64,000 nt of DNA, taken from contig OZ034969.1 in NCBI GenBank assembly GCA_964030785.1, forward strand, positions 36,006,601 through 36,070,600. Direction: 5' to 3'. This document shows positions 11,413 through 19,171 of the stretch, in pieces (positions within the stretch are counted from its first letter, which is position 1; each line of letters begins with the position of its first letter). The notes below the pieces were generated by a model. That model was not told the origin of the DNA. It ran no database searches and saw nothing but the letters and a program-made list of their open reading frames with translations. The stretch is from Siderastrea siderea (Eukaryota; Cnidaria; Anthozoa; Scleractinia; Rhizangiidae). The position numbers were made by a program, and so were the translations under genes.

Positions 11413-11818
11413 CCAATACATAGCTACCAATTTGATGTTTTTCACTTTTAATTAGTCTCATCATATGACGCATCTGTTTTTTATTGATATGCCGGTCTGT
11501 TCAATGTCAAAGTTGGTTTGATTTTATGAACGGTAAATAGATTCTGCCAGAAAACCACAGGGACTTTCCCGAGGAAAATGAGTCATTAAGTTTTTCAATT
11601 GTTTTTCTAACGCGTTAGACAGTTTTTTGTCTTGAAAACCACAGGGACTTTCCCGAGGAAAATGAGTCATCAGATTGTTATGTAATATCAGATGAACTTG
11701 TATTTGAAGTAAAGTTTATTGGTAAAGTTTATTAGTGAAGTTTATTAGTAAAGTTTATTAGTGAAGTTTGTTATTTCTTAGAAAAGTAGACTTGTGCTAT
11801 ATAATAACTGAAAAATGT
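11413..11818. other. Left subterminal non-coding region with relic polymerase tail and repeats
   Basis: From 11413 to about 11495 the sequence is a diverged reverse-complement copy of the polymerase C-terminal coding region just inside the right repeat (shared words CTACCAATTTGATGTTTTTC and ATTAGTCTCATCA), so the inverted repeat once extended farther. A 37-bp direct repeat follows (11550-11586 and 11634-11670, beginning GAAAACCACAGGGACTTTCC). Then comes a 13-bp tandem array of AAAGTTTATTAGT-type units at about 11710-11772. I see no gene. Confidence 0.75.
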
Positions 11819-13513
11819 TTATGACGCTCTATATTCCATTAATAGTAAGAATTCTTCTCCTGGTGGAAAAAGGGTATTCAATTCCACAATTAAATAACTA
11901 AACGACAGGTTTAAATTGATATTTATTTTTTGTGTTCGAGTTGCATTATTTGAATTAAATAAATGTATTGAATCATTAAAATTTTGAGTGTGTTTTCTAA
12001 TTTTTAATTTAACAAGTGGATATTTATTTTTGTGTTTGAGATAGAAAACTGTTATATTCATTATTTGAACATCGTTTAAAAAGAGTAATTTATCGAAACC
12101 GTTTAATAAAAATGCGTAACCGTTTTTAGTATTTAAATACCCATTTATGTAATGAACGGAACCACTCAAATTATGTCCGTTTAAAGATAAATCTGTTTCC
12201 ATCACCATTTTTCCGTTTTCAATTACAAAAGCGGTGTCATAGACACTTGGGTCAACGTTTGAAATTGTTTCTTTTACACCATAAACAATAAGATGTCCAA
12301 TTGTTAAAAGTGATGGAAAAGTAACTGTACCGTGTAGATTGAGATAAATAAATTGTGGAGGTGAGCTACCCCATCGGTGAAAATTGATAACTGTTTTGGT
12401 ATAGTTTTCGAATGTTTTTGTTGCATAATTAGAAATTGAAATCGTAGTGCCTTGCACTGTCACACTCAACTCACTCATTTCCGGTGGAAACCATTCAACT
12501 ACCAAAGTATAGTATCCAACAGGAAGTTTGAAAAGGTTAAAACCGAGGCGTGATTGGTACTGGTTTGGTGAGCTTTTTTGAAACAGGAGTTTAAGTTGGT
12601 AAGCTTTTTTATTAATTTGATGTGGAGAATTGGGAAAATCAACAATACCCAAAACCTGAATATTTAATTCACTTGAAGATTCGTCGTCGTTTTCCATTAA
12701 ATATCTGAATACATCTTTTTTCCCCGAGCTAGTGATCTGAGATTCATGAATTTTTTGAGTGACAAGATTTCTCAAATCTGTTATTTCATTTTCCATTAAC
12801 TCAACATTAACTGCGGATTTCGAATTTTTTGAATCGGTTTGTAAGTTAATAATTTTATTGTTATTTAAATTCAAGTCTCCCGACATACTTGTCGTGCCAT
12901 CAAGTTTGAGATAATTTTTTTGTGAGTTAGTGATTCTCTGAGTGATATATTCTACAGTAGCAACGTCTTTTTGGTTTACTGGAAATTTAACATTGGTGAT
13001 TGCATTATCTTTCATATCAATAGTAGTGTCCTTATCTAATTTTTTCACAAGCTGATTATCGACATATTTTTTATTTACTCCATGGTCTGAATTAACTGGG
13101 TCTTTGATATTTGTTATGAAATGGTTGTTCATGTCTAAAGATTGTAGCATAGACCCGCCTTCTTTTTTACTCAAGAATATATTCCGGGCTGTATTATAAG
13201 AGATGGCTTTATTTGTGTTTCCATGAATTGGGTACGACTGTGGTTGTAAAATTAGGTCTCCGTTCATAGTTGCTCCTGTCTTTTTCACAAACTGAGTTAT
13301 ATCCACACTTGAAATCTTAGCTATTTCACTATCTAACTGGCTTTTTGTAACCACATCATTATTATTGGTTCCTTGTTTTACATTCACTAATTTTTTATTC
13401 TGCATATTATAATCATTATTAGCATCTAATTTGAATCCAATACCAGGTAAACCTCTGAGACCTCTCGAATTCATAAAATGATTAAAATTCAATACTCCGT
13501 TGTAAAAACTCAT
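11819..13513 (-). CDS. Tail-fibre/spike-like protein of the Polinton (564 aa)
   Basis: The ATG sits in the context TTAATAAATG. After a short collagen-like GLRGLPGIGF segment (about residues 18-27) there are four imperfect repeats of the type hydrophobic-NN-x-I-x-N-h...V-K-x-Y-V: LVNVKQGTNNNDVVTKSQL, FITNIKDPV...VNKKYVDNQL, AITNVKFPV...VATVEYI and IINLQTD. This repeat type is known from bacteriophage tail fibres, where it forms trimeric shafts. The C-terminal 300 residues are beta-rich without a recognised fold and would suit a receptor-binding head. The gene is 11 bp downstream of the ATPase on the same strand, so co-transcription is likely. Role as a virion fibre is inference. A secreted host-like lectin origin for the C-terminus cannot be excluded. 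Confidence 0.7.
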   Translation of the reverse strand: MSFYNGVLNFNHFMNSRGLRGLPGIGFKLDANNDYNMQNKKLVNVKQGTNNNDVVTKSQLDSEIAKISSVDITQFVKKTGATMNGDLILQPQSYPIHGNTNKAISYNTARNIFLSKKEGGSMLQSLDMNNHFITNIKDPVNSDHGVNKKYVDNQLVKKLDKDTTIDMKDNAITNVKFPVNQKDVATVEYITQRITNSQKNYLKLDGTTSMSGDLNLNNNKIINLQTDSKNSKSAVNVELMENEITDLRNLVTQKIHESQITSSGKKDVFRYLMENDDESSSELNIQVLGIVDFPNSPHQINKKAYQLKLLFQKSSPNQYQSRLGFNLFKLPVGYYTLVVEWFPPEMSELSVTVQGTTISISNYATKTFENYTKTVINFHRWGSSPPQFIYLNLHGTVTFPSLLTIGHLIVYGVKETISNVDPSVYDTAFVIENGKMVMETDLSLNGHNLSGSVHYINGYLNTKNGYAFLLNGFDKLLFLNDVQIMNITVFYLKHKNKYPLVKLKIRKHTQNFNDSIHLFNSNNATRTQKININLNLSFSYLIVELNTLFPPGEEFLLLMEYRAS

Positions 13514-13524
13514 TTATTAAATAT

Positions 13525-14169
13525 TCAGATTATTTCAGTAAAATTTTTTGCATTAAATTTTCGTGGCTTATCAACATATAGAAAAGTATATGGTTCATTT
13601 GTTGCTAAGAGATAGTCGTCTTTCTTAACGTTCAATTCTTGACATATCCTACTCTGTTCATTCTTGCTTGGAAAATCGAAAATGCAGTGATGGGAACAGT
13701 TTAATCTGATGGTTTTGTCTGTATTGTAAAAAGACTGAGACAGATAGATACAGCTACAATTTTTATTTCGAGAGTTCGTGAAATAGTTTCGTATTTCTCG
13801 ATCATTTTTCGCTCCAGTGTTCAAGTAATCATCAAAAATGATTAACTTTTGGTTTCCATCATCCATTTCATGTAAAGGAATTATCTCACCATTGCTATCT
13901 TCAATGATATTATAACCATATTTTTTCGAAAGAGGTTCAAATTTTTTCAACAAATATTGATACTTGTTTTGCTGTAAGTTTTTAGCATATAGATAAATCT
14001 TATCAAAAAATAATAGGGGTTTGTTTATCATGTGAAGTAAAAGATTGGTTTTACCACTTCCACTAGGAGCGCAGATTAACATTCTGAAGCATCTATCTGG
14101 CATAAAAGGATATAATTGGGTGAAATTACTGTCTTTATCACCTTTCACATCATAGTTTGGTATTTCCAT
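13525..14169 (-). CDS. A32/FtsK-HerA-type genome packaging ATPase (214 aa)
   Basis: Walker A is APSGSGKT (residues 34-41) and Walker B is KLIIFDDY (108-115), followed by the NSRNKNCSCIYLSQSFYN segment typical of Polinton and large-DNA-virus packaging ATPases (sensor region). Length fits the Polinton family (about 200-250 aa). It would power translocation of the element's DNA into capsids. The start ATG lies in AATAAAATG, 157 bp from the divergent start at 14326 with a repeat-bearing spacer between, suggesting a bidirectional promoter. No sign of decay. Confidence 0.92.
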   Translation of the reverse strand: MEIPNYDVKGDKDSNFTQLYPFMPDRCFRMLICAPSGSGKTNLLLHMINKPLLFFDKIYLYAKNLQQNKYQYLLKKFEPLSKKYGYNIIEDSNGEIIPLHEMDDGNQKLIIFDDYLNTGAKNDREIRNYFTNSRNKNCSCIYLSQSFYNTDKTIRLNCSHHCIFDFPSKNEQSRICQELNVKKDDYLLATNEPYTFLYVDKPRKFNAKNFTEII

Positions 14170-14325
14170 TTTATTAATTCACAACAGAATTTTCCTAAAT
14201 AATTTTATGCGACACGCTATGCGACACGCTATGCGACACGCTATGCGACACGCTATGCGAGCTTTTTTTATATTCAATAACCCATTTTTATTCAAAAAAT
14301 AATATTTTTGTTTCGATTAAATAAA
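14170..14325. promoter_or_regulatory. Divergent promoter region with four 12-bp tandem repeats
   Basis: Between the divergent ATPase and 328-aa genes lie four exact tandem copies of TATGCGACACGC (14206-14253) plus a partial fifth to 14260. They are strikingly GC-rich compared with the surrounding A/T sequence. A bidirectional regulatory role (repeated binding site) is inferred from position and sequence only. Confidence 0.6.
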
Positions 14326-15312
14326 ATGAGTCTCCTCAAGTGGAAAGAAATGGCTGAAAAAAGATCGAAAATAGGCCAAGATGTCAATACTATCAGGGAA
14401 ACGTTAAAACAAAAGAAAATAACCGATACAATGAGTGATGTTGAAGCAGAGAAGCTTTTCAAACCGATAACATCCGGTTTGAAAGAGTTGACACAACCTC
14501 GACCTTTTAAAAGACGGTTGCAAAGGAAAAAAGTAGAGGTTCCAGATTATGGTATCAATATAGATGATGAAGAAATACCAGATTACAATCTTGAAGATTT
14601 GTTTCATGAACCAGAAAATACGAAACAGCTTGTTCCAAAACCACCCTCCTATGATGATGTTCTCAAAGATTTGGAAACAGGAAAAAAGAAAATATATGTC
14701 AATCCTGAGTATATGCAACAACTTGAAGACCCACCAGAATATGAAGAAGATGAAGTTCCAGATTATGAGATTTTTGAAGAAGATAGAATAAATGAGACTT
14801 TAGATGAACTTGGATTGACCAACTATGATGACATTGAAGCACAACTCAAAAGAGAAGATATGACAGAAAAAACAAGACATTCTTTCTTGTCAAAGAAAAT
14901 AGAAAATGCAGCTAAGAAAAGACAACAACTTCCAGGTTACAAAACACACATTACAAAGCAGTTGAATAAAGGTTTGATAAGCCAATCTGAAGCACAGTTC
15001 AGAAGAAAGGTCATCGACGACGCTCGAAAAGTTCTCAACGATTATATCAATTTCAACAAAAATAAGTTGAAGAGTTTCAAAGGTTCCGGTCTCAAAGGAA
15101 AGAAAACAAAACGAGGTGGAAAAACCGTCGCATTTTTCATCAATCCCGAAGAAGCCATCAAAAAATTGGGATTGATAGTTGGATCGATTGATGCCGGAAA
15201 TAATAGCATTGAACTCAGAAACACAGGTGTTGCCATTCTCGATATTTTGTTGAGAAATTACATAATTAGCAAAGATAAATACAACAAAATTTATAAAAAC
15301 TTTTTCATGTAA
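14326..15312 (+). CDS. Unidentified Polinton protein with PPxY and PDY motifs (328 aa)
   Basis: The ATG at 14326 (context AATAAAATG) is preferred over the upstream non-ATG codon. Residues 70-150 are acidic and Pro/Tyr-rich, with three (V/I)PDY motifs (72-75, 84-87, 144-147) and two PPxY motifs (PPSY 106-109, PPEY 136-139). A basic Gly-rich hinge follows (GSGLKGKKTKRGGK, 253-266), then a conserved-looking C-terminal block (LGLIVGSIDAGNNSIEL, ILDILL). I do not recognise an enzyme. Position at the head of the capsid gene run and the PPxY motifs suggest a virion or assembly protein that contacts Nedd4-type ubiquitin ligases, by analogy with adenovirus and retrovirus structural proteins. That is inference. 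Confidence 0.75.
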   Translation: MSLLKWKEMAEKRSKIGQDVNTIRETLKQKKITDTMSDVEAEKLFKPITSGLKELTQPRPFKRRLQRKKVEVPDYGINIDDEEIPDYNLEDLFHEPENTKQLVPKPPSYDDVLKDLETGKKKIYVNPEYMQQLEDPPEYEEDEVPDYEIFEEDRINETLDELGLTNYDDIEAQLKREDMTEKTRHSFLSKKIENAAKKRQQLPGYKTHITKQLNKGLISQSEAQFRRKVIDDARKVLNDYINFNKNKLKSFKGSGLKGKKTKRGGKTVAFFINPEEAIKKLGLIVGSIDAGNNSIELRNTGVAILDILLRNYIISKDKYNKIYKNFFM

Positions 15313-15317
15313 AATAA

Positions 15318-16082
15318 ATGAAGACTACATTAGTTTTATCTTCTCATAACGTGAAGAAACAAACAAAAAATAAACCGAGTGATTTCACAATCAGATATAA
15401 TCAACCAATAATACTTGATCCAAACAGACAATACGAACTCGGTTTAGGCCGAATTATATCCATGTCTTTCACATGGTTCAATATCACATCAAAGTTGAAC
15501 AACCAAAAAATAAAATACTCTTCAGATGGTGGAAAAACTTGGAAAGATATAATCTTCCCACCGGGCACATGGAATTATGTCAGTTTCAATGATTTTATCA
15601 AGCAACAGACAAAAATAACAACTTCAAGCTCGACCACGTATCCAATTACATTGCAATTCAACAACACGACTTTCAAAACAACAGTAAATCTTGCAACAAA
15701 CTACCGACTGGACCTGACAACATCGAATTTTAGCGATCTGATTGGCTTCAACAAACGAATTTTAACCAGTTCAAGTGATGGCGACTACACACCAAATCTC
15801 AGTCAAGATACAGAGATTTTGAACATACATTGTGATCTTATTTCGGAGAGTCTTGTTGATGAACATGAAACGGATATTATTTACACATTTGGAACAAATG
15901 ATTTACAACCATCTTATGCTTTTACCAAAGAGCCATTGAGAGTTCAATATTATCCAGTGAATAAGTACATGATACACACCCTGCGGATTTACATTACCGA
16001 TGGAAAAAGACGAATTATTGATTTAAACGACGCCGATACATCATTTTCTCTGATTTTGAGAGAAAAAAAAAATAACGGTTAA
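15318..16082 (+). CDS. Minor capsid (penton-like single jelly roll) protein (254 aa)
   Basis: The length and beta-rich pattern match the Polinton penton/minor capsid family: N-terminal N-x-PSDFTIRYNQPIIL, the SFTWFNI segment, SSDGGKTWKDIIFPPGTW, and the C-terminal VQYYPVNKY...LRIYITDGKRRIIDL. The start follows the previous stop by 5 bp within AATAAATG, so the two genes are tightly packed. Such proteins fill the icosahedral vertices next to the major capsid protein. It is directly in the expected order before the small basic protein and the major capsid gene. There are no transmembrane or enzymatic motifs. Confidence 0.85.
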   Translation: MKTTLVLSSHNVKKQTKNKPSDFTIRYNQPIILDPNRQYELGLGRIISMSFTWFNITSKLNNQKIKYSSDGGKTWKDIIFPPGTWNYVSFNDFIKQQTKITTSSSTTYPITLQFNNTTFKTTVNLATNYRLDLTTSNFSDLIGFNKRILTSSSDGDYTPNLSQDTEILNIHCDLISESLVDEHETDIIYTFGTNDLQPSYAFTKEPLRVQYYPVNKYMIHTLRIYITDGKRRIIDLNDADTSFSLILREKKNNG

Positions 16083-16091
16083 TTATAAAAA

Positions 16092-16520
16092 ATGATCGTG
16101 AATGATTACAAAAGAATTTATCATCCAAGTCTTGGAAGATTCGTTTACAAACACATTGGATCAGGTTTGATTGTGGACAATATTTTCAAACCGGTTAAAA
16201 TGATTGCGAATAAACTTTTGAAACCCGTCGCTAAAAAAGCTTTAAAATCGGGAATAGAAAGTGCCGGCGACAAAATTGGTAAAAAAGTTGTTGAAAAAAT
16301 TGCTGAAAAATCTGGCCATCTTTTCATAAAAGACCTTCAGAAAAAAAATCCCAAATCAACAAAGAAACAAAAAGGGAAAGATTTTGATGAAATTTTGGAC
16401 GGATTGGTTTCCGGAAAACAAATTCCAAAACAAGAAGATTACAACGTATTGTTGAATAGAATGATTTCTGGAGAGGGGTATAAAAAAAACAAAAAACAAA
16501 AAAAAGTTTCATTAATATAA
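16092..16520 (+). CDS. Small basic virion-type protein (142 aa)
   Basis: Lys-rich (many KK pairs) with an N-terminal DYKRIYHPSLGRFVYKHIG segment, an amphipathic middle (KMIANKLLKPVAKKALKS, AGDKIGKKVVEKIAEKSG) and a C-terminal ISGEGYKKNKKQKK. The ISGEG tract fits the adenain-type cleavage consensus (M/I/L)xGx|G at residues 125-129 and would separate a basic tail. Position between penton and major capsid genes, plus basic charge, suggest a core or DNA-condensing/minor capsid role comparable to small adenovirus core proteins. I do not recognise the exact family. The stop is directly followed by the next ATG. Confidence 0.75.
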   Translation: MIVNDYKRIYHPSLGRFVYKHIGSGLIVDNIFKPVKMIANKLLKPVAKKALKSGIESAGDKIGKKVVEKIAEKSGHLFIKDLQKKNPKSTKKQKGKDFDEILDGLVSGKQIPKQEDYNVLLNRMISGEGYKKNKKQKKVSLI

Positions 16521-17810
16521 ATGACTTTCAGAACAAGTGATAAAGTACAAAGATATGAACTGGTTAGATTCTCTCTTGACAATATCATCGAACAACCCGG
16601 AAACGATAATTCTCAAAATAAAACAGGATATAAATTCACAATAACGGACAGATCCACCCTTTTCGATTATTTCAACGGGTATTTTGAGGTGACAAAAGAA
16701 CTTCAAAAGAAAGCCGATGGATCGGGTTTTGCGGCGGCCGATCGAATTTCAATGATCAATGGGTCACATTCTCTCATCAAGCATATGGTCATTAAATCTG
16801 CCGGTAAAACAGTTTATGATAGTGACAATATTCACAGAGTTGTAAATGTCAAAAATTTGTTGGAATACGGTGATGATTATAGCAGATCGGTGGCAAAAAA
16901 TAGTTTTTGGTATCTTGACACGGAAAATTCAACGGCAAATACGAATTCTGGTTTTGAACAAAGGCGACTTTTAACTCAGGCAAAACAGAACAATGGTGGT
17001 GGAGGACCGAGAAGCGTGAATGAGATCATTCCATTGAATAGATATAGTTTCTTTGAGGAATTGGAAGACAAAATGCTACCTCCAATGCAGCTCACTTTCG
17101 AACTGGACTTGAATGATGATGATGAATTGATTCACAAAGCGGCCGGTGCAGATGATGGAAGAGTTGTCGTCAAAAGATTTTATCTTTGGCTTCCAAAAAT
17201 AGTCCCGAAAGATAGTGTTTACAGCGAATTTGTGGAAGATTTTCTCAAACCGACCAAATGGATGTATATGAAAGACATGTATATTCAGAGTGCGAATACA
17301 AGAGCTATCCAAAACATGTTTCAAATTAGTCCGGCCATCGACAATGTTGAACATGTATTCATTTATCTGCAGAGAGACAATGGTCCTAACAATGAGGAAT
17401 CCGAAAGGACCCCCTTCATTTTTGATACTTTCAAGCTGAATGCAGCCGATACCAATAGCTCTCTTGCATCGTGTCGTTTGGAGTATGGAAACAGTACTTT
17501 TTATCCTGAATTGGAGTATGATGCAGATTCGAAATCAAGAATCTTCAACGATTTAATGTCTTATGCTTTCAGAAAGAATGATGTGAAAACAGGAACGCAG
17601 TTAAACATTCACAATTTCACATCAATTTACGGTCTTGTTTATTTCGATCTCACTTATCAAAAAGAGTCTGTCACAAGGGATCCAAAACAACTGATTTTGA
17701 ACTACAGATTGAATGTGGCGCCGGCAGCCGATGTGAGAGCTCATGCCATTGTATTTTACAAAAATGAGATCATTGTCAACAAGGTTGGAAATGAACTCAT
17801 GATTGTTTGA
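16521..17810 (+). CDS. Major capsid protein, double jelly roll (429 aa)
   Basis: The start is in TATAAATG immediately after the preceding stop. The sequence matches the Polinton major capsid pattern: N-terminal YELVRFSLDNIIEQPGND, the RSTLFDYFNGYFEV segment, central SGFEQRRLLTQAKQN and EIIPLNRYSFFEELEDKMLPP, and C-terminal DLTYQKESVTRDPKQLILNY. Family knowledge: these proteins form trimeric double-jelly-roll capsomers building an icosahedral shell. The frame is intact. The last 20 bp of the gene and the following spacer are duplicated 515 bp downstream, evidence of local unequal recombination. Confidence 0.92.
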   Translation: MTFRTSDKVQRYELVRFSLDNIIEQPGNDNSQNKTGYKFTITDRSTLFDYFNGYFEVTKELQKKADGSGFAAADRISMINGSHSLIKHMVIKSAGKTVYDSDNIHRVVNVKNLLEYGDDYSRSVAKNSFWYLDTENSTANTNSGFEQRRLLTQAKQNNGGGGPRSVNEIIPLNRYSFFEELEDKMLPPMQLTFELDLNDDDELIHKAAGADDGRVVVKRFYLWLPKIVPKDSVYSEFVEDFLKPTKWMYMKDMYIQSANTRAIQNMFQISPAIDNVEHVFIYLQRDNGPNNEESERTPFIFDTFKLNAADTNSSLASCRLEYGNSTFYPELEYDADSKSRIFNDLMSYAFRKNDVKTGTQLNIHNFTSIYGLVYFDLTYQKESVTRDPKQLILNYRLNVAPAADVRAHAIVFYKNEIIVNKVGNELMIV

Positions 17811-18540
17811 TTTGAAAAAATTCGTGAATTTATTTTATTTCGTTTAAATAAAATAAATGGAAACAGAACTACATGAAATAAATGTCACACTTTCAAAGTA
17901 TCAGAAAGAAAAAATTTGTAAAGCTTTTCACAACCGTGAAAAAATCTTACTGAGGTTGAAAAATGATGCCCTCAGAGGAAGTGATACTCTTCTTGTTCCT
18001 TCAAAGTCATTAAAAAGGATGAAAGATGATGCCCCCAACGGAAGTGATACTATTCTTGATAAATCAACTTTCATTGAAAGGTTGGAAAATGGTACTCTTT
18101 TTGTAAATTCAACGACCGATGAAAGGATGGAAAATTATTGTCTTCTTTTTCATCCAACGGTTGTTGAAAGGTTGGAAAGTAAACGAAAGAATGAGTATAA
18201 AGGAATGACAATATTTTTGGATTATTCATTAATAACTGACTTAACAAAAGATTCTGTCACTCGGAATATAGAAAAACTGATTGAATGTGGCGCCGACTGC
18301 CATTGAACTCATGATTGTTTGATTCGAAAAAATCGTGAATTTATTTTATTTTCATCAATAAAATAAAATGTCTACAGAACTACATGAAATAAATGTCACA
18401 CTTTCTGATTTTCAGAAAATGAAACTTAGTAAAGCTTTTCACAACCGTGAAACAATCAAACTGAGGTTGAAAAATGATGCCCTCAGCGGAAGTGATACTC
18501 TTCTTGTTCCTTCAACGATCGTTAAAAGGTTGGAAAAGAA
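17791..18540 (+). repeat. 515-bp-period tandem segmental duplication
   Basis: The block beginning with the 3-prime end of the major capsid gene (GAACTCATGATTGTTTGAT), the A/T-rich spacer with ATAAA(A)TG start, and the first 50 or so codons of the next gene is present twice, starting at about 17791 and 18306. Copies differ by scattered substitutions and small indels, so the duplication is not brand new. It created the paralogous pair 17857-18306 and 18368-19171. Confidence 0.85.
17857..18306 (+). CDS. Short paralogue of the following core/membrane-type protein (149 aa)
   Basis: The N-terminal 50 or so residues (TELHEINVTLS...QKEKICKAFHNRE...LRLKNDALRGSDTLLVPS) match the start of the next gene closely. 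Downstream the protein instead carries three degenerate repeats of a KDDAPNGSDTILDKSTFIERLE-like unit (only parts conserved: ND/DD, GSDT, hydrophobic, RLE/RME) and lacks the glycine-rich, hydrophobic and PPxY parts. Its stop lies next to the duplicated capsid-gene tail. It is probably a neofunctionalised or decaying duplicate, with function unknown. The frame and the start signal (AATAAATG) are intact, so expression is plausible. Confidence 0.65.
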   Translation: METELHEINVTLSKYQKEKICKAFHNREKILLRLKNDALRGSDTLLVPSKSLKRMKDDAPNGSDTILDKSTFIERLENGTLFVNSTTDERMENYCLLFHPTVVERLESKRKNEYKGMTIFLDYSLITDLTKDSVTRNIEKLIECGADCH

Positions 18541-19171
18541 CCGCAATATGAATAAAGGAATGGAAATAAAACTGGCCAAGACCAATATCAGAAAACAGGT
18601 CGGTGGTTCACTTTTGAGTTCAATCTTGTCACTCGGTCGAACTTTCGGACCGACATTGGCAAAAACACTGGGATTGTCGGCTCTCGCCGGTGTCGCTTCC
18701 GAAGGAGCATCTCAGGTTGTGAAAAAGATATCCGGTGGTTCGCAAACTGGCGGTTTCCTCATTCCAAATTCTAAAATAGATCAACTCATCGCAAATAAAC
18801 ATCTCTTGAGTGAAAAACAAAAAAGAGATATTATCAATGCAATCCAAACCGGTTCCAGTGTTCATATAAAACCAACAAAAAAACAAACTGGTGGTTTTCT
18901 CGGCACTCTTCTTGCGTCGATCGGTGTTCCACTCGCTCTTGAAGCTTTCAAAAAGATGGTGGGTGGTTCAGGAGGAGTTCCAAGAATTGGAAAACCCCCT
19001 TTGAAAGATGGCGGATCGGCTCCCAGAATGGGAATATATCAACCACCGCCTCCATTTTATGGAACATGGGAAAACTTTGGCGGAGGGAAAAAAAAAAAGT
19101 CGGGGGAAGGGTTACTACTTGGGAAAAACAGTCCATTCAAAGGGATTCCACTGTTGGGATCAATTCTTTGA
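18368..19171 (+). CDS. Core/membrane-active-type virion protein with cleavage sites and PPxY (267 aa)
   Basis: Domains in order: N-terminal module (LRLKNDALSGSDTLLVPS, residues 32-49); a Gly/Ala/Leu hydrophobic stretch (GGSLLSSILSLGRTFGPTLA to LAGVASEGA, 79-115) that could be amphipathic; a second hydrophobic stretch (GGFLGTLLASIGVPLALEAF, 175-194); then a Pro-rich tail with PPFY (228-231) and a conserved-looking end GLLLGKNSPFKG. ISGG|S (121-125) and MVGG|S (197-201) fit the adenain consensus (M/I/L)xGG|x. The combination of amphipathic region, adenain-type sites and PPxY parallels adenovirus protein VI, a membrane-lytic capsid protein, but no homology is claimed. A run of 11 A at 19088-19098 lies in the overlap with the protease frame. 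Confidence 0.72.
   Translation: MSTELHEINVTLSDFQKMKLSKAFHNRETIKLRLKNDALSGSDTLLVPSTIVKRLEKNRNMNKGMEIKLAKTNIRKQVGGSLLSSILSLGRTFGPTLAKTLGLSALAGVASEGASQVVKKISGGSQTGGFLIPNSKIDQLIANKHLLSEKQKRDIINAIQTGSSVHIKPTKKQTGGFLGTLLASIGVPLALEAFKKMVGGSGGVPRIGKPPLKDGGSAPRMGIYQPPPPFYGTWENFGGGKKKKSGEGLLLGKNSPFKGIPLLGSIL

Noticed and set aside
14404..14721. Minus-strand 105-codon frame inside the 328-aa gene
   Set aside because: Shadow frame of an A/T-rich coding region; the plus-strand frame has PPxY motifs, start signal and gene order support.
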